Assembly (NCBI GenBank): GCA_024138015.1 | Contig: JAMXBB010000004.1 | Coordinates: 82,247,613-82,311,612 of the forward strand | Source of the DNA: Lumnitzera littorea | Taxonomy: Eukaryota; Streptophyta; Magnoliopsida; Myrtales; Combretaceae | DNA: 64,000 nucleotides | Reading direction: 5' to 3' | Part shown: positions 35,128 to 46,799 of the stretch, piece by piece | Position numbering within the stretch: the stretch's first letter is position 1 | Layout: each line of letters starts with the position of its first letter | Made by a program: the position numbers and the translations under genes | Notes under the pieces: model-generated | Databases searched by the model: none | Told to the model about the DNA's origin: nothing | What the model saw: the letters and a program-made list of their open reading frames with translations, nothing else

Positions 35128-35465
35128 TAGAGGTATGCAAGAGGGTTAAACGGGCTAACTTGGCTAAGCCTACTTTAGCCTATGAGTTAAATAGGCTGAG
35201 TTGGCTTGCTTTTAAATGGGCCAACAAACCTCAACCTTCGCCTGTTTAAAAAGTGGGTTAAATAGGCCAGTTCGTAAACTAAAGGTGTAAATGTATTAAA
35301 TAGGTCAACCCAAACTGGCCCACTTTGGCTCGTAGGTTAAACGGGTTAAGCTCATCTAGCCCATTTTTAAATGGGCCAAAAAACCTTCACCTAAACTTAT
35401 TTAAAAAACGGGTTAAATGGGCTAACCTATGAGCTAATGTCCACTTGCACACCTCTAATTAAGAG
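35120..35465. mobile_element. hAT-type MITE with perfect 8-bp target duplication
   Basis: The element spans 35128-35457 (330 bp). Left end TAGAGGTATGCAAG, right end CTTGCACACCTCTA: 14-bp terminal inverted repeats with one mismatch. ATTAAGAG is duplicated exactly on both sides (35120-35127 and 35458-35465). Eight-base duplications and TAGRGGTGTGCA-type ends are characteristic of hAT non-autonomous elements. The body is built of repeated 'gggttaaa(c/t)gggc(t)aa' and 'aaatgggccaa' phrases, in two imperfect sub-repeats of about 170-bp period. No coding capacity. Confidence 0.88.
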
Positions 35466-37959
35466 GCCATTAGAATCAACCAGAAGCCAATGGATCATAA
35501 TAGCATTTTTTATTTTCCAATTATAGATCAGTCAATTTTCAAAGGCCATAACTTTTTGTATATGGAGAGTTATGAAGCTCGTAATATATCAATAAAGACT
35601 GACTTAAGGCTATTTATCCTAGAATAAATAGCTTCATAGTTTAGAGCTTTTAGGACATCATATTTACATGTTTTCACAAGATGGAGAGCTTTTGGGACAT
35701 CATATTTATTCATTCTTGATTTTTTAAGATTTTAAATTTTATTCTATTTTCTTTCTTATTTATAGGGTTATTGGACTACAATACCCTATGAATTAGTTGT
35801 ATTCATAATCTTTTAATCCAATACTATTTTATTTCCTCACACATATTATGTCAATGATGCTATGTGTTGCATTAGTAGTGTACTTAGTATAAATGAATTT
35901 GACATAACAAGTAGATGGCATGACATAACGGCTAAAGCATTTTATTAACCTAAGTTACATAAGTTTGATGTGCCAATATATAAAAAGAGAGAAGAAAAAA
36001 AAAAAACACACACACACACACACACAAACATATATTGGTTAAATAATTTTTAAAAATATGGAAAAGAAAATATTGCTCTAGTTTCCTTCATTCATACAAC
36101 TTTGGAAAGAAAAAATATGGAAACCCTTGGGTAAGGGCAACCATGACACTTACTTTAAGTGCCTACTATAAGATACCAATAATAATATTCTTTTTTCTAC
36201 TCAAACTCAATACCACCAGTAAATATTTGGTCCTTTATTAACATTAGCTTTCTTAATAAGCTCAATTAATTTAAATGGCCTGTAAGGATGAAGAAGCAGA
36301 AATAGAACTTACTAATTTCTCCCTTGCAGGCTACTCTATTCTATTTGTTGTTACATCAAAGTTAATTAGAATATGTAAAAAGAGAAGAAAACAATCCAAT
36401 GGGAGAAAGAAGAATGCCACCATGAGGTTAATTAGGGAAATAGAGGGATGGATAATTATCGAGAGATTAGGAAATATGGAGAGGTGAAGTGTTAAGAAAA
36501 TATATTAAAACTATATAATTAAATATATAGAGATGAGTACTCCACTATTCCTTAATACATAAGAAGATCTTAATACTATATGACTAAATAAGTAGATATA
36601 ATATGTTTCTCTATTCCCTTAATATATAAGATATGAAGGAGAAGATATAGATTATGGAATTTATTACTTTTGTGAACAATTTTTTCAAACTAAGATGAAA
36701 AATCTATTGTGTGATCGACTCTCCAATTTTTTCATAATCTACTTATCTTTTGCAATAAAAATTTTCTTTGAAAATACCATTTTTAAATAAGAGGTAGTTA
36801 ATCCATTGCAAATCTTTAGCAAATTTTCCTATTTTCTTTATCTTGGTTACAACTATAATGAAACCACCTATAAATCTAAGAAAGTAGATTCATAATAAAT
36901 CTTTTAAAAATTTTATTGCTAACTACTTCCATTTCCCCATTTTTTTTCATTTACAATGAATTTGCGATGGATAGGTTTTTTCATCATTGATCAATCGATA
37001 TTTTGTCGCAAAATCCATTGTGAATAATTATTTCTTATTCACTTTTAGTGAATAAAAGTTTATCACTATTTTAATATAAATGTTTACCACTAGAGATGGA
37101 TTCTTTTTCCTTGCAATTTTTTTTAGCCTAAAAGGAACATCTTATTAATCAATCTAATATCAAAAGAATACCATATGATAGTCAAAGGCCTACTAAGGCA
37201 ATCAATAAACAACAAAAAAGAAAACTAAGATAAGAGTTTAGAGATTGTAAAACTATAACTCATTCTAGACTTGCCTTAGGTTGTGACCTGATAGGTATAT
37301 GCATTAGCTTCTCTTGACACCAATAAAAAAGAATAGCACTCAAACAAAGTTCTAAGAAAAGCAATATTATGGAACAAAGATCTACACTTCCATTAAACTA
37401 TCTTATTTGAAGATATCGTATCATACACAACTTTTTCCTTATAAATTATCTATCTTTGTAGTCGTACATTAATAGGATAAGAAAAAGTGAGGAGTTAGAA
37501 GTTAATTGATTATAACAAAAAAGAGATTATGAAAGTTACCATATTTGAGTTATTATTATTAGTATAGCTCGATTAAAATTGGTAGATAGAACACATTATT
37601 ATTAAGAGATATTTAGTTACAACTGGGTGGTTTTAAAAAGATAATCCTAGATGAACTTAAATCTTTTGAATTAATTATCCAAGTAAAAGGGATATGATAT
37701 GGATCTTAAATAGCTATTTATTAATGACATATAGTTAAAACCTCTAGAACCAAGTAGTTTAAAGGAAATATTGTAGGAAAAATATTTGCTAGTTAATAAT
37801 TAAGGGAAGGACTATTTGTGGCTATTAATTAAGATTATTAGAGAATTGAATTAATTAATTAGAGAATATGTTAACTATGATTAAAGATCTAGACCTATAC
37901 AAATAAATAATGTGAATAATTTAGAATGCCCTCCCTTACCACCTCCCCCCCCCCCCTAC
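35466..37959. other. AT-rich DNA, no gene recognised; (AC)n microsatellite
   Basis: A duplicated phrase 'agagctttt(a/g)ggacatcatattta' occurs near 35643 and 35686. An (AC)n run lies at about 36006-36026. A small open frame at 36275-36487 has no recognisable feature and is probably chance. A C-run (37945-37956) abuts the gap. Confidence 0.45.
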
Positions 37960-38335
37960 NNNNNNNNNNNNNNNNNNNNNNNNNNNNNNNNNNNNNNNNN
38001 NNNNNNNNNNNNNNNNNNNNNNNNNNNNNNNNNNNNNNNNNNNNNNNNNNNNNNNNNNNNNNNNNNNNNNNNNNNNNNNNNNNNNNNNNNNNNNNNNNNN
38101 NNNNNNNNNNNNNNNNNNNNNNNNNNNNNNNNNNNNNNNNNNNNNNNNNNNNNNNNNNNNNNNNNNNNNNNNNNNNNNNNNNNNNNNNNNNNNNNNNNNN
38201 NNNNNNNNNNNNNNNNNNNNNNNNNNNNNNNNNNNNNNNNNNNNNNNNNNNNNNNNNNNNNNNNNNNNNNNNNNNNNNNNNNNNNNNNNNNNNNNNNNNN
38301 NNNNNNNNNNNNNNNNNNNNNNNNNNNNNNNNNNN
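37960..38335. other. Assembly gap (376 N)
   Basis: Unknown bases, with a run of 12 C and TAC on the left and a run of 23 C (38336-38358) on the right. Homopolymer C on both sides suggests the sequence stopped at a poly-C tract. Confidence 0.98.
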
Positions 38336-38358
38336 CCCCCCCCCCCCCCCCCCCCCCC

Positions 38359-39142
38359 ATAAGGGAAAAAAAAAAACATATGGAACTTATATATGAATTA
38401 GTCAAAGTACAAGAAGTTGTAAGAAAATTAATCTAAATACCTAGAGTTGAGTTATGAAAAATGGATAAGAGAATGCAAAATCTTCTATGATGCTGGGATA
38501 AACTTGGTAGAATTAACTATACATATAAATATATTATTAAGAGAAATTCCACTCTCGATCAAAGATTTCTTATGTTATATTTTATGTATGTATTGATAAC
38601 ATTAAATGGAATATACTAACCATAGAGTGACTCAAAAGGTCACATGATTGGGGTTATACATTGGAAGATACTTAAAGAAAGAGACAATGTGGTGGGTTAT
38701 ACGTTTTATGATGAATAATTGAGAAAAATATTTAAGAGGATTAAGGAATAGATAATGCAACTATGATATATATTGGTTTGTAGAGAATATAAATCAACCA
38801 CAAAATTATATCAACCTTAGAGATAAAAATGATATACATAAAGATTAGAATCGTTTAGAAATATAATAGGAGACATGCATATACTAAAACAAAGTGGGAT
38901 GAAGGGTTAAATTTATAGAATAAACTAAGATGAATTATTTAGTGAATTAAAGCACCCAAGGATTTAGCAAACATTTAATGAGTTTGGAGAATTTGTATAA
39001 ACTTTATTAAAGATAAACTCACATAAGTTATATTAAACATAATAGATTGTGCTTCTAGACATGAACCAAGATCTTGAATGAAGACTTATATAGTAAAAGT
39101 TATTAGACCTTTGTAGATGAGGTTAATGAAAGGGAAGCTTTT
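38359..39142. other. AT-rich DNA, nothing recognised
   Basis: No domain, repeat or RNA signature. It borders the left LTR of the next element, with the target duplication CTTTT at 39138-39142. Confidence 0.5.
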
Positions 39143-39682
39143 TGTTACAATTAGGCTAGATAGGCTAGTATAAATAAAAACATCTCCTATTTGGCTAAGA
39201 GATTACTATTATAAGGCAAATTTGTACCTACAAATCTAGGAGTTTATAGTTATAGCTCATATAGTAACAAATCGTAATAAGAAATAATAAACAAACGTAG
39301 TAGAAAGTATAAAAGTAAAGAGAACAAACAGAAATGAATCAACGAGATCATTCTTGTAGAAATCTATGTTTAGAGTCTAGGCTTGACCCGAAGAAGCCCT
39401 ATCTTGTTCTTTCATCCCTCTATTAACTAAATCCTAAGAAAGCACCTTATAAGAATAGATCAGTATATTAGTACCTATTCAAATAAAATATCTTATAAAA
39501 AAATAGAAGAGAGGCAAACATGAGAGGAAGAGAGAAGAGAGAGCTAGGGTTTTATTGACCCTTCGAGAAACACTAAGAGAGAGAGCTAAGAGTATATAGT
39601 ATAACTCTTGATAATATCTTAGGGTTTGCTATTGGTAGGCTTGGACTTTTTTTTTTTTTTTTTTTTTTGTAAAAGCTCAACA
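39143..39682 (+). repeat. Left LTR of the 39-kb Gypsy element
   Basis: Aligns over its whole length with 44251-44788. A T-run of 22 at 39647-39668 is present only in this copy, where the right LTR has the interrupted 'tatttcattttt'. A primer-binding site directly after it would be 'tttggtgttgtc', a poor match to initiator tRNA-Met. Confidence 0.88.
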
Positions 39683-39725
39683 ATTTGGTGTTGTCATTCA
39701 CCTATGCACTTGAGACTTGTACATC

Positions 39726-39859
39726 AACATCTATTCATTCAGATATGTATACAATCAAAGCAATGTTTCTTACTATGCAATATAATCAATAGAACATCTA
39801 ATCATTTGGATATGGATACAATCAAAGCAATGTTTCTTACTATGCAACAGAATTAATAG
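39726..39859 (+). repeat. Tandem duplication, 67-bp unit, in the leader/gag start
   Basis: Two adjacent copies (39726-39792 and 39793-39859) begin 'aacatcta.tcatt..gata' and share 'acaatcaaagcaatgtttct'. They differ at roughly eight to ten positions. Confidence 0.85.
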
Positions 39860-41460
39860 ACTTTTGAAGCTTCTTTAGAGGAAATGAAAGCTCATATTAG
39901 ATCTTTGGCAAATAGACTAAGGCATTTGAAAATTTCTCATAGTAATAATTAGAATCAAAATTCCCAAAATCAATTGATGGTTGATACGAGAAATTCATCA
40001 TCTTCAACACATCAAAATGATTCTATTGGTGCCAATTTGTTTAAGGGAATAAAATTAGAGATTCCTAAATTTAGAGGCATAAATCCTTTGCCATGGATTT
40101 TTGAGATGCAACAATTTTTTAATTTTCATGATATACATAAATATCAGCATATTACAATAGCATCATTTTCAATGGAGGATGTAACACTTCAATGTTACTA
40201 ATAGATGTTCAATAATAAATTGCTCATAGCTTAGCTTACCTTTCTTAAGGCATTGAAGTCGTGATTTGGACCCTTTCAATATGAAGATGTTTGGGGCACA
40301 TTAGTAAAATTATGATAGAAAAAGGTCAATAGTAAAATATCAAGCAAAATTTGAGGCTCTTTCTAATTGAGTCACTAGTTTATTTGAGAGTTTCTTGACT
40401 TGTTGTTTCATATCTAACTTAAAGATTTCTATTAGAAGAGACACACAAATAGCTAGTCCTTACTTTAGTGCATGTAGGTTGGTTAGCTAAGATGTATGAA
40501 GCTAAGATAGCTTATCAATATGCATACAAGAATTCTATAAATGTGCTTATGATAAATGTCAAGCATCAACCTTTGTAATTTGCTAAGTCAAATGTACTAC
40601 TGCAAAATTCTTCACAAAAATATAATAATAATAATAATGCTAAATCACTTCCTATCTAGAAATTAATTGCTCAAGAAAAATAAGTTAGAAGAAAAAGGGG
40701 GGTTATGCTAAAATTTTGATGAGTTATTTCACAAAAATCATAAAAGTAAATCATAATTTTTATTACTATTGTCTAGTGATGAGGAATTTGAAAACAAATT
40801 TGTTAAAGAAGATTGTGTTGATGATCAAGATAATAATGAAGTAGAGTTAAAGGATGTTGCTATTAGTTATCATGCATTATTTGGCAAATATGTTCTTAAG
40901 ACTATAAGGTTCCAAGGGATTGTGAATTCGAAATAATTTCAATCCTAGCAAATTTAGGCAACACATACAATTTTGTGCATAATATGTTGGTTAAAAAGTT
41001 GAATTGGATAGTAGTACCACTAACTTTTCAAATGATAATTGGTAATAGTAGTTGCCTTACTTATGAAAGATAATGTGCAAAAATGAATTTCATAATAAAA
41101 GGCATGGAATTTTTTTATACTTTTTATGCTTTACCAATTTGAGGCATAAAAATTGTCTTGGGAGTACAGTGGTTGCAAAATTTAGGACCAATTACTATAG
41201 ACTATTCTAAATTGACAATGTAATTTTGGAAGAATGGGATTGAGGTGACTTTTACTAGAGATTTGTCATGGGGTGATACTCCAATCTCTCATAATCGACT
41301 ATCCAAGATTATCAAACAAGATGCAATTGCATCATTTTAATAACTAGTGTCTCAGGAGGTAGAAAATAAGGGTAATTGCATAGAAATTGCGAATAAAACT
41401 CAAATTTCTTAAGTATCGAGTAGATACTCTAAAGTATTTCGGGTACCTTTATCATTGCTA
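39860..41460 (+). pseudogene. gag and protease region of the 39-kb Gypsy element
   Basis: Open piece 39974-40201: 'VDTRNSSSSTHQ', then 'GIKLEIPKFRGINPLPWIFE' and 'MQQFFNFHDI'. This matches the 'ipkFdG.dp..Wi...e.fF..h' segment of Ty3/Gypsy gag. The following region is broken by stops. Around 40930-41200 the pieces 'NLGNTYNFVHNMLVKKLN' and 'IKIVLGVQWLQNLGP' correspond to the protease, whose usual 'D(S/T)G(A/S)THNF' reads without the Asp ('LANLGNTYNF'). Confidence 0.65.
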
Positions 41461-41499
41461 CCAATTAGAGAGATACATTATCATATTGTGCTTAAATAA

Positions 41500-42770
41500 G
41501 AGAATTCTTTAGTTAATGTCAAACCTTACAAATACCTATGTTTCTGAAAGAATGAGATTAAGAAACAGGTGAAGGAAATGCTACAACAAGGCATTATACA
41601 TCATAGTAATAGCTTAGTTTCATCTCCAGTTCTTTTGGTAAAGAAGAAGGATGGTAGTTGGAGATTTTATATTGATTATCAATCCTTAAATAATGTGATA
41701 GTGAAGAATGAATTTCTAATACCAACTATAGAGGAGTTGATAGATGAATTCTTTGGAGCAACTATTTTCTCCAAATTAGATTTAAGATCTAGTTGTCACC
41801 AAATCCAAATGCATTAAGAAGATGCGAAGAAAACTGCACTTAGGATGCATGAGGGGCATTACAAATTTTTAGTAATGCCATTTGGTTTAAGTAATACTGC
41901 AGCTACTTTTCAAGAAATTATGAATAGGATTTTTTAGCCATTCTTAAGGAAATTTATCATTGTTTTCTTTGACAATATCCTAATTTATATTAAGATAATA
42001 GCTTTACATGTTGGTCATCTTTCTCAAGTAACACAAATAGTGGAAAATAATACTTTTTATTTAAAAGAGACCAAGTGTGCTTTTAGAAAAGATACTATAG
42101 ACTATTTAAGCCACATTATATCTATATTAGAGGTACAACCTAATCCATCTAAAGTGGAAGCAATGATAAATTGGCCATTGCCTTCTTCTTAGAAGCACTT
42201 AAGACCATTTTTGTAACTTTTTGGATATTATAGAAGATTTGTTAAAGGATATACAAATATTGCATCTCCTTTAATTGATTTGTTGAATAATGATCAATTT
42301 CAATAGAATGAAGCGACCATTATTACTTTTAATTAGCTTAAGCAGGCCCTATCTATAGCTCCTATCTTATTTCTTTTGGATTTTTCCAAGCGGTTTGTGG
42401 TTGAGATAGATGGTTCTAGTACTGGGATTAGGATTATCTTACTTCAAGACAATCGCCCTATTGCCTATTTTAGTAAGAAATTGCCACTACATTTATATAA
42501 AGCATTAACCTATGTTCCTAAGCTACATGCTATTGTAGCTTCAATAAGGAAGTGGAAGCAGTATTTACTAAGGTCTCATTTTCTTATCAAAACTGACAAT
42601 TAGAATATCAAAGAGTTATTAACTTAAGTAATGTAAACTTCAAAGTAGCAAAAGTACTTGACCAAGCTATTGGACTATGATTATTCTATTGGTTACAAAG
42701 CAGGGTTAGATAATATTGTTGATGATGCTTTATCTAAGTAACATGAGCCTACTTTACATGGAATTTCAAT
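41500..42770 (+). pseudogene. RT and RNase H of the 39-kb Gypsy element
   Basis: RT: 'MLQQGIIHHSNSLVSSPVLL', 'VKKKDGSWRFYIDYQSLN', 'PTIEELIDEFFGATIFSKLD', 'GHYKFLVMPFGLSN' and 'FIIVFFDNILIYI'. The active site FFDD is FFDN: Asp to Asn at 41974-41976 by one G-to-A change. RNase H: open piece 42376-42603 with 'FVVEIDGSSTGIRIILLQDN' and 'PIAYFSKKLP', where the usual 'DAS' is 'DGS'. Stops interrupt at least six positions. Confidence 0.8.
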
Positions 42771-42879
42771 GATTTAGTTTTCTTTTATTAGCAAATTGAA
42801 AGGGGAGCATAAGTCTCTAGACAATTTCAATTAGATGATTGACAATTTGACTCAAAGGAATCATTTGAAATGGCCATTA

Positions 42880-44230
42880 GTATGGAAGAATGATTTGTTA
42901 CATTTGAAACATAGATTATTTTTGCTACCTGATTCATATCTTATCCCCACCATAATAGAAAAGTTTCATTTAGTCTTACTGTAGGCTATTTCGAATTTCT
43001 TAAGAAATAAGAAATTTATTGCTAAATTTTTTTGGGAAGGCATGTAGAAGCAAATATAAGAATTTGTTAGCTTATGTATGATATGTCAATAAGTGAAATA
43101 CTTTGCATAAGCACCTTTCGAGTTATTGGCCCATTTACCCATTCTTGACCATATTTGGAAAGATATCAGTGTAGATTCATCAAACATTTACCTAAGCCAA
43201 TAGGTTATAAGGTAATCTTTATAGTGGTGGATTGATCATCCAAATAATGTCATCTTGGGGCCTTAGAAACTGGATTTATAAGAACTAAAGTAGCCTCTTT
43301 AATTTTACATATGGTCATAAAATTGCATGGATTCCCTGGGACAACAATTTCAAATAGAGATCCCATTTTCATGAGTAAGTTTTGATAAGAGCTTTTTAAG
43401 CTCAGTGGTATTATCTTGATACGAATAGTGCCTATCATCCCAAATAAGATGGCCAGACAAAAATGTTGAATACAGTTATTCAATAATATTTCAGATCTTA
43501 TGTTATGGAGTGTCCCACAACTTACATTAGATTTTTCCGTTGGTAAAGTATGCATATAATACATCATTTCATGAAGGGGCAGGTTTTACACCTTTTGAAG
43601 TAGTATACGATAGAACACCACCTACCATTGCTACTTATGTTCGAGGCACTTCTAAATTAAAGGCTACAGATATGGAATTATAGACTTGAGATGAAGTATT
43701 AAGGCTACTTAAGACACAATTAGAGAAGACCTTACATAGAATGAAGTAGCTTTATGATAAACATAAAACATAAGCACAATTTAAGCTAGGGGGGTTTTTA
43801 TTTTCTTTTTATCATGCTTCAACCTTATAGATAAGTTTCTATCTTAAGATAGAATTATCATAATAGAATTATCATAAGCTTTCAAAGAGGTTTTATGGTC
43901 TTTACAAGGTTTTGAGAAGGATAGGGACAACAGCCTATGAAGTAGAGCTAGCTATCTATTAACAAATACATAATGTTTTTCATGTATCATTCTTAAAAAG
44001 GCTATTGGCTTTCAATCTCCTTCGCTCAATCTTCTGTATGAGGCTATTAACAATCACCCTCTATTGGAACCTCTATCTAATGTGGGAATTCATGAAGTTG
44101 TTCAAGATAAATGAAAGATTTAATAAATTTTAGTACAGTGGTGTGGATTACCATAAGAAGAGACAACATAGGAAAACTGGCAATAATTTTGCATGATCTA
44201 CCCTAATTATAAACTTAAGGATAAGGTTGT
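42880..44230 (+). pseudogene. Integrase remnant of the 39-kb Gypsy element
   Basis: Zinc-finger part: 'FLRNKKFIAKFFWEGM' and 'EFVSLCMICQ' (43000-43070). The core is frameshifted and partly lost: 'APFELLAHLPILDHIWKDIS' (43110-43170), 'HNLH' and 'VKYAYNTSFHEGAGFTPFEV' (43545-43600). Next come 'VYDRTPPTIATYVRGTSKL' and, near the end, 'HNVFHVSFLKR' (43970-44000), the standard 'HPVFHVSlLK' close of chromovirus-like pol. Confidence 0.75.
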
Positions 44231-44250
44231 CTTTCAAGAAAGGGAGAAAA

Positions 44251-44788
44251 TATTACAGTTAGGCTAAATAGGCTAGTACAAACAAAAATATCTCCGATTT
44301 GGCTAAGTGATTACTATACCGAATAGGGAAAATTTGTATTTACAGATCTAGTAGTTTACAACTATAGTTATAATAGCAACAAATCATAATAAGAAATAAC
44401 AAACAGATGTAATGGAAAGTATAAAAGTAAAGAGAATAAACTGAAATGACTTATCAAGATCATTCTGAGAGAAATTTGTGTTTGGAGTCCAAGCTTGACT
44501 CAAAGATACCATATCTTGTTCTTTCATCCCTCCATTAACCAAATCCTAAGAGATTACCTTACAAGAATAGATCAAGAGATTAGTACCTATTCAAATAAGA
44601 TATTTAATAACAAAATACAAGAGAGATAAACATGAGAAGAAAAGAGAAGAGAGACTTAAGGTTTCATTGGCCCTTCGAGAAACACTGAAAGAGAGAGTGT
44701 GTATGTTAACAGTATAGTATGAGTCTTGATAATATCTTAGGGTTTGCTATTAGTGAGCTTGGGCTATTTCATTTTTAAGAGCCTAACA
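44251..44788 (+). repeat. Right LTR of the 39-kb Gypsy element
   Basis: Pairs with 39143-39682. It follows the polypurine tract AAAGGGAGAAAA (44239-44250). Differences from the left LTR are spread evenly and are mostly transitions. Confidence 0.88.
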
Positions 44789-44793
44789 CTTTT

Positions 44794-45437
44794 AAGATTT
44801 GATTTAGGACAAAGAACTACAAATATTATCCAAGTTATCAAAAGTAAAGGTTGCCTGTTATATAGAGTTGATAAATAATCATAATCACCTTTGTCTTAGA
44901 TCTTTGTAAAAGAACTACAAGACAAGAGTTGACTACGTATTCTATGATAAGGAATGTGAAGTTTCACTAAAGTAAACCCTTAGAGAAATTATTTGGAAGT
45001 AAGAGAGGAGGTGATAGAATAATGTTCATTTTTCTTGGGTCATATAGAAACTTTTGAGGGGAAAATTCATTTGTAGGGAGAAAGAAGATGAAATAACCTA
45101 GAAAAAAAATAAATAACTAATCATATTTCTAACTATATCCTTCTTTAAGTAATTCATAGAATTTTTAAGATGTTTACCTAATCCGTCAGATCTGCCATAA
45201 TATTTACAACTACGGTTAAATTTTAATAGTCTTAATTTTCTTATTAGGTGGATTCTCAACTTTAAGTCCTTGAAAATGTTAGGAGATTGAGACTTTTCAT
45301 GTAATAAATATAGTTCTACAAGAATATCTGCTTATGGAAGTAATAAAATACTATTAATTGCATTAAGAAGTCATAGGGAATGAATCACTTATATTAATAT
45401 GTATTAATTCTAAGACACTTGAACTTAGAATTGTGAA
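44794..45437. other. AT-rich DNA, nothing recognised
   Basis: Short spacer between the Gypsy element and the hAT-like repeat pair. No coding or RNA signature. Confidence 0.5.
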
Positions 45438-46577
45438 TAGGGCTGCCAATGAGCCTAGCCAAGCTTTTAAGGTCTCATTTAAAAATTATCAAGTTCAATC
45501 TTAAGCTTGAGTTGAGCTTTTTATCAAGCTTGAATTAAAGTTTGAGCTCAGCTTGTTTAGATAAACAAGTTTTGTCTTTAACTCAAGCTTAGCTCATTTA
45601 TTAATCTAGCTCGAGCCAATCGTAAGCCTACTCATAAGCCTACATATACAAAATGAAAAAATATATAAATAAATAACATTATCGAATAGTGAATAAGGAT
45701 TATATTATATATTATTTTATAACATATTATATATTTATATATATTATAGGGATATTAATCTCTGGATTTTAATTATATATAATATTGTTAATATTTATAA
45801 TATATATAACTCGTAATCTTACTCACAAGCCTAAATGAGTCGACTCACAAGCACAAATTGAAGCTCGAGCTTAGCTCATTTAAATAATCAAGCTTCATCT
45901 TGAGTTTAAGTTTAACTCGTTTATTAATCAAACTCAAGCCATATCATGCTTTAAATGAGCCAAGCTCAAGTAGCTCATGAGCAACTCGACTTATTTACAA
46001 CCTTAGCTGTGAATGAGTTGAGTCAAGGAACTTTTGAAAGGTTAAGCTTGACTTGTTTAGAAATTATCAAGCTTGAGCTAAATCAAGCTTAGAAATTACA
46101 AGCTCAGGCTTAAGCTCGTTCTCGTTAAGGAATTTAAAGCTTAAGCTTGACTTGTTTAAATAAACAAAGCCAAGCTTGTTTACCTAAATGAGCCTAAAGT
46201 TGAGGTTGAGTTTGAATTAAAGCTCAAAACTAATTCAAAACTTTCAAAATATACCTTTTTATATTTTTAATTATATTATTCTTATTTATATATTATTATA
46301 TTATATTCTATTATGTAATATGATTTTTAATATAATATATCAACTCAAAAGCTTGTTTACGAGCCTACTATGAATCTATTTGCAAGCTGTCTTATTAACA
46401 ATATAAACATACTAGATCATAAGCCTAAACATGAGTTTGAACTTGGTTCATTTATGTAAAAAAGTTTTATTTTGAGCTCAAGCTTAGCTCGTTTATAAAT
46501 TGAGCTCGAGCAGAACTGAGCTTAAAATAAATTGAGTTCGAGTAATTCGCTAACAACTTAGCTCATTTAAAGCCCTA
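45438..46577. mobile_element. Head-to-tail pair of hAT-like non-autonomous repeats
   Basis: The outer ends are inverted: TAGGGCTGCCAATGAGC at 45438 and GCTCATTTAAAGCCCTA ending at 46577. At the centre (45990-46030) a tail 'ttatttacaacctta' is followed directly by a second head 'ttagctgtgaatgagttgag', similar to the first head 'tagggctgccaatgagccta'. The region is thus two copies, about 570 bp each, joined head to tail. Both copies are made of 'aagctcgagctt', 'tagctcattta' and 'aaacaagctt' phrases around an AT-rich core (45640-45800 and 46240-46340). No clean target duplication was found around the pair. Confidence 0.65.
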
Positions 46578-46799
46578 CTTGAAATCGTTTTGGCATCATT
46601 TCTTAATAACTATTTGTTTTCTCTTGATACATTCAACATTTATATAAAAATCTCAAAAGTTAAAGGAATCAAGAATTCATTTTAACACAAAATTTTGAAT
46701 TCTTTGCTTTCAAATATGTCCTCTATGCCCATAATATATAAGAATTCTAATTTATTAATTTTCATTTTATACCATAATCACTTGTATGCAAGATTTTTT
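46578..46799. other. Short AT-rich spacer
   Basis: No feature besides a T-run at the boundary (about 46794-46810). Confidence 0.4.

Larger units (their letters stand above)
39138..44793 (+). mobile_element. Ty3/Gypsy element with two LTRs and perfect 5-bp target duplication
   Basis: The element spans 39143-44788: left LTR 39143-39682 (540 bp), gag, protease region, RT, RNase H, integrase, polypurine tract 44239-44250, right LTR 44251-44788 (538 bp). CTTTT flanks both ends (39138-39142 and 44789-44793). LTR ends are TGTTACA..CAACA on the left and TATTACA..TAACA on the right, so the right LTR has lost its TG. The pol wording is that of plant chromovirus-like Gypsy elements. Stops throughout pol, many at Gln positions, and a mutated RT site show it is inactive. 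This is the best-bounded retrotransposon in the window. Confidence 0.9.

Noticed and set aside
36275..36487. 70-codon open frame beginning MACKDEEAEIELTNF
   Set aside because: Lys/Arg-rich and AT-driven, with no domain or neighbouring signals. Length is within chance for this composition.
37912..38436. Open frames across the N gap
   Set aside because: Produced by unknown bases and poly-C runs.
45430..46013. ATTGTGAA and GCTGTGAA as an 8-bp target duplication of the first hAT-like copy
   Set aside because: The right-hand octamer is part of the head of the second copy, so the resemblance can be explained without a target duplication.
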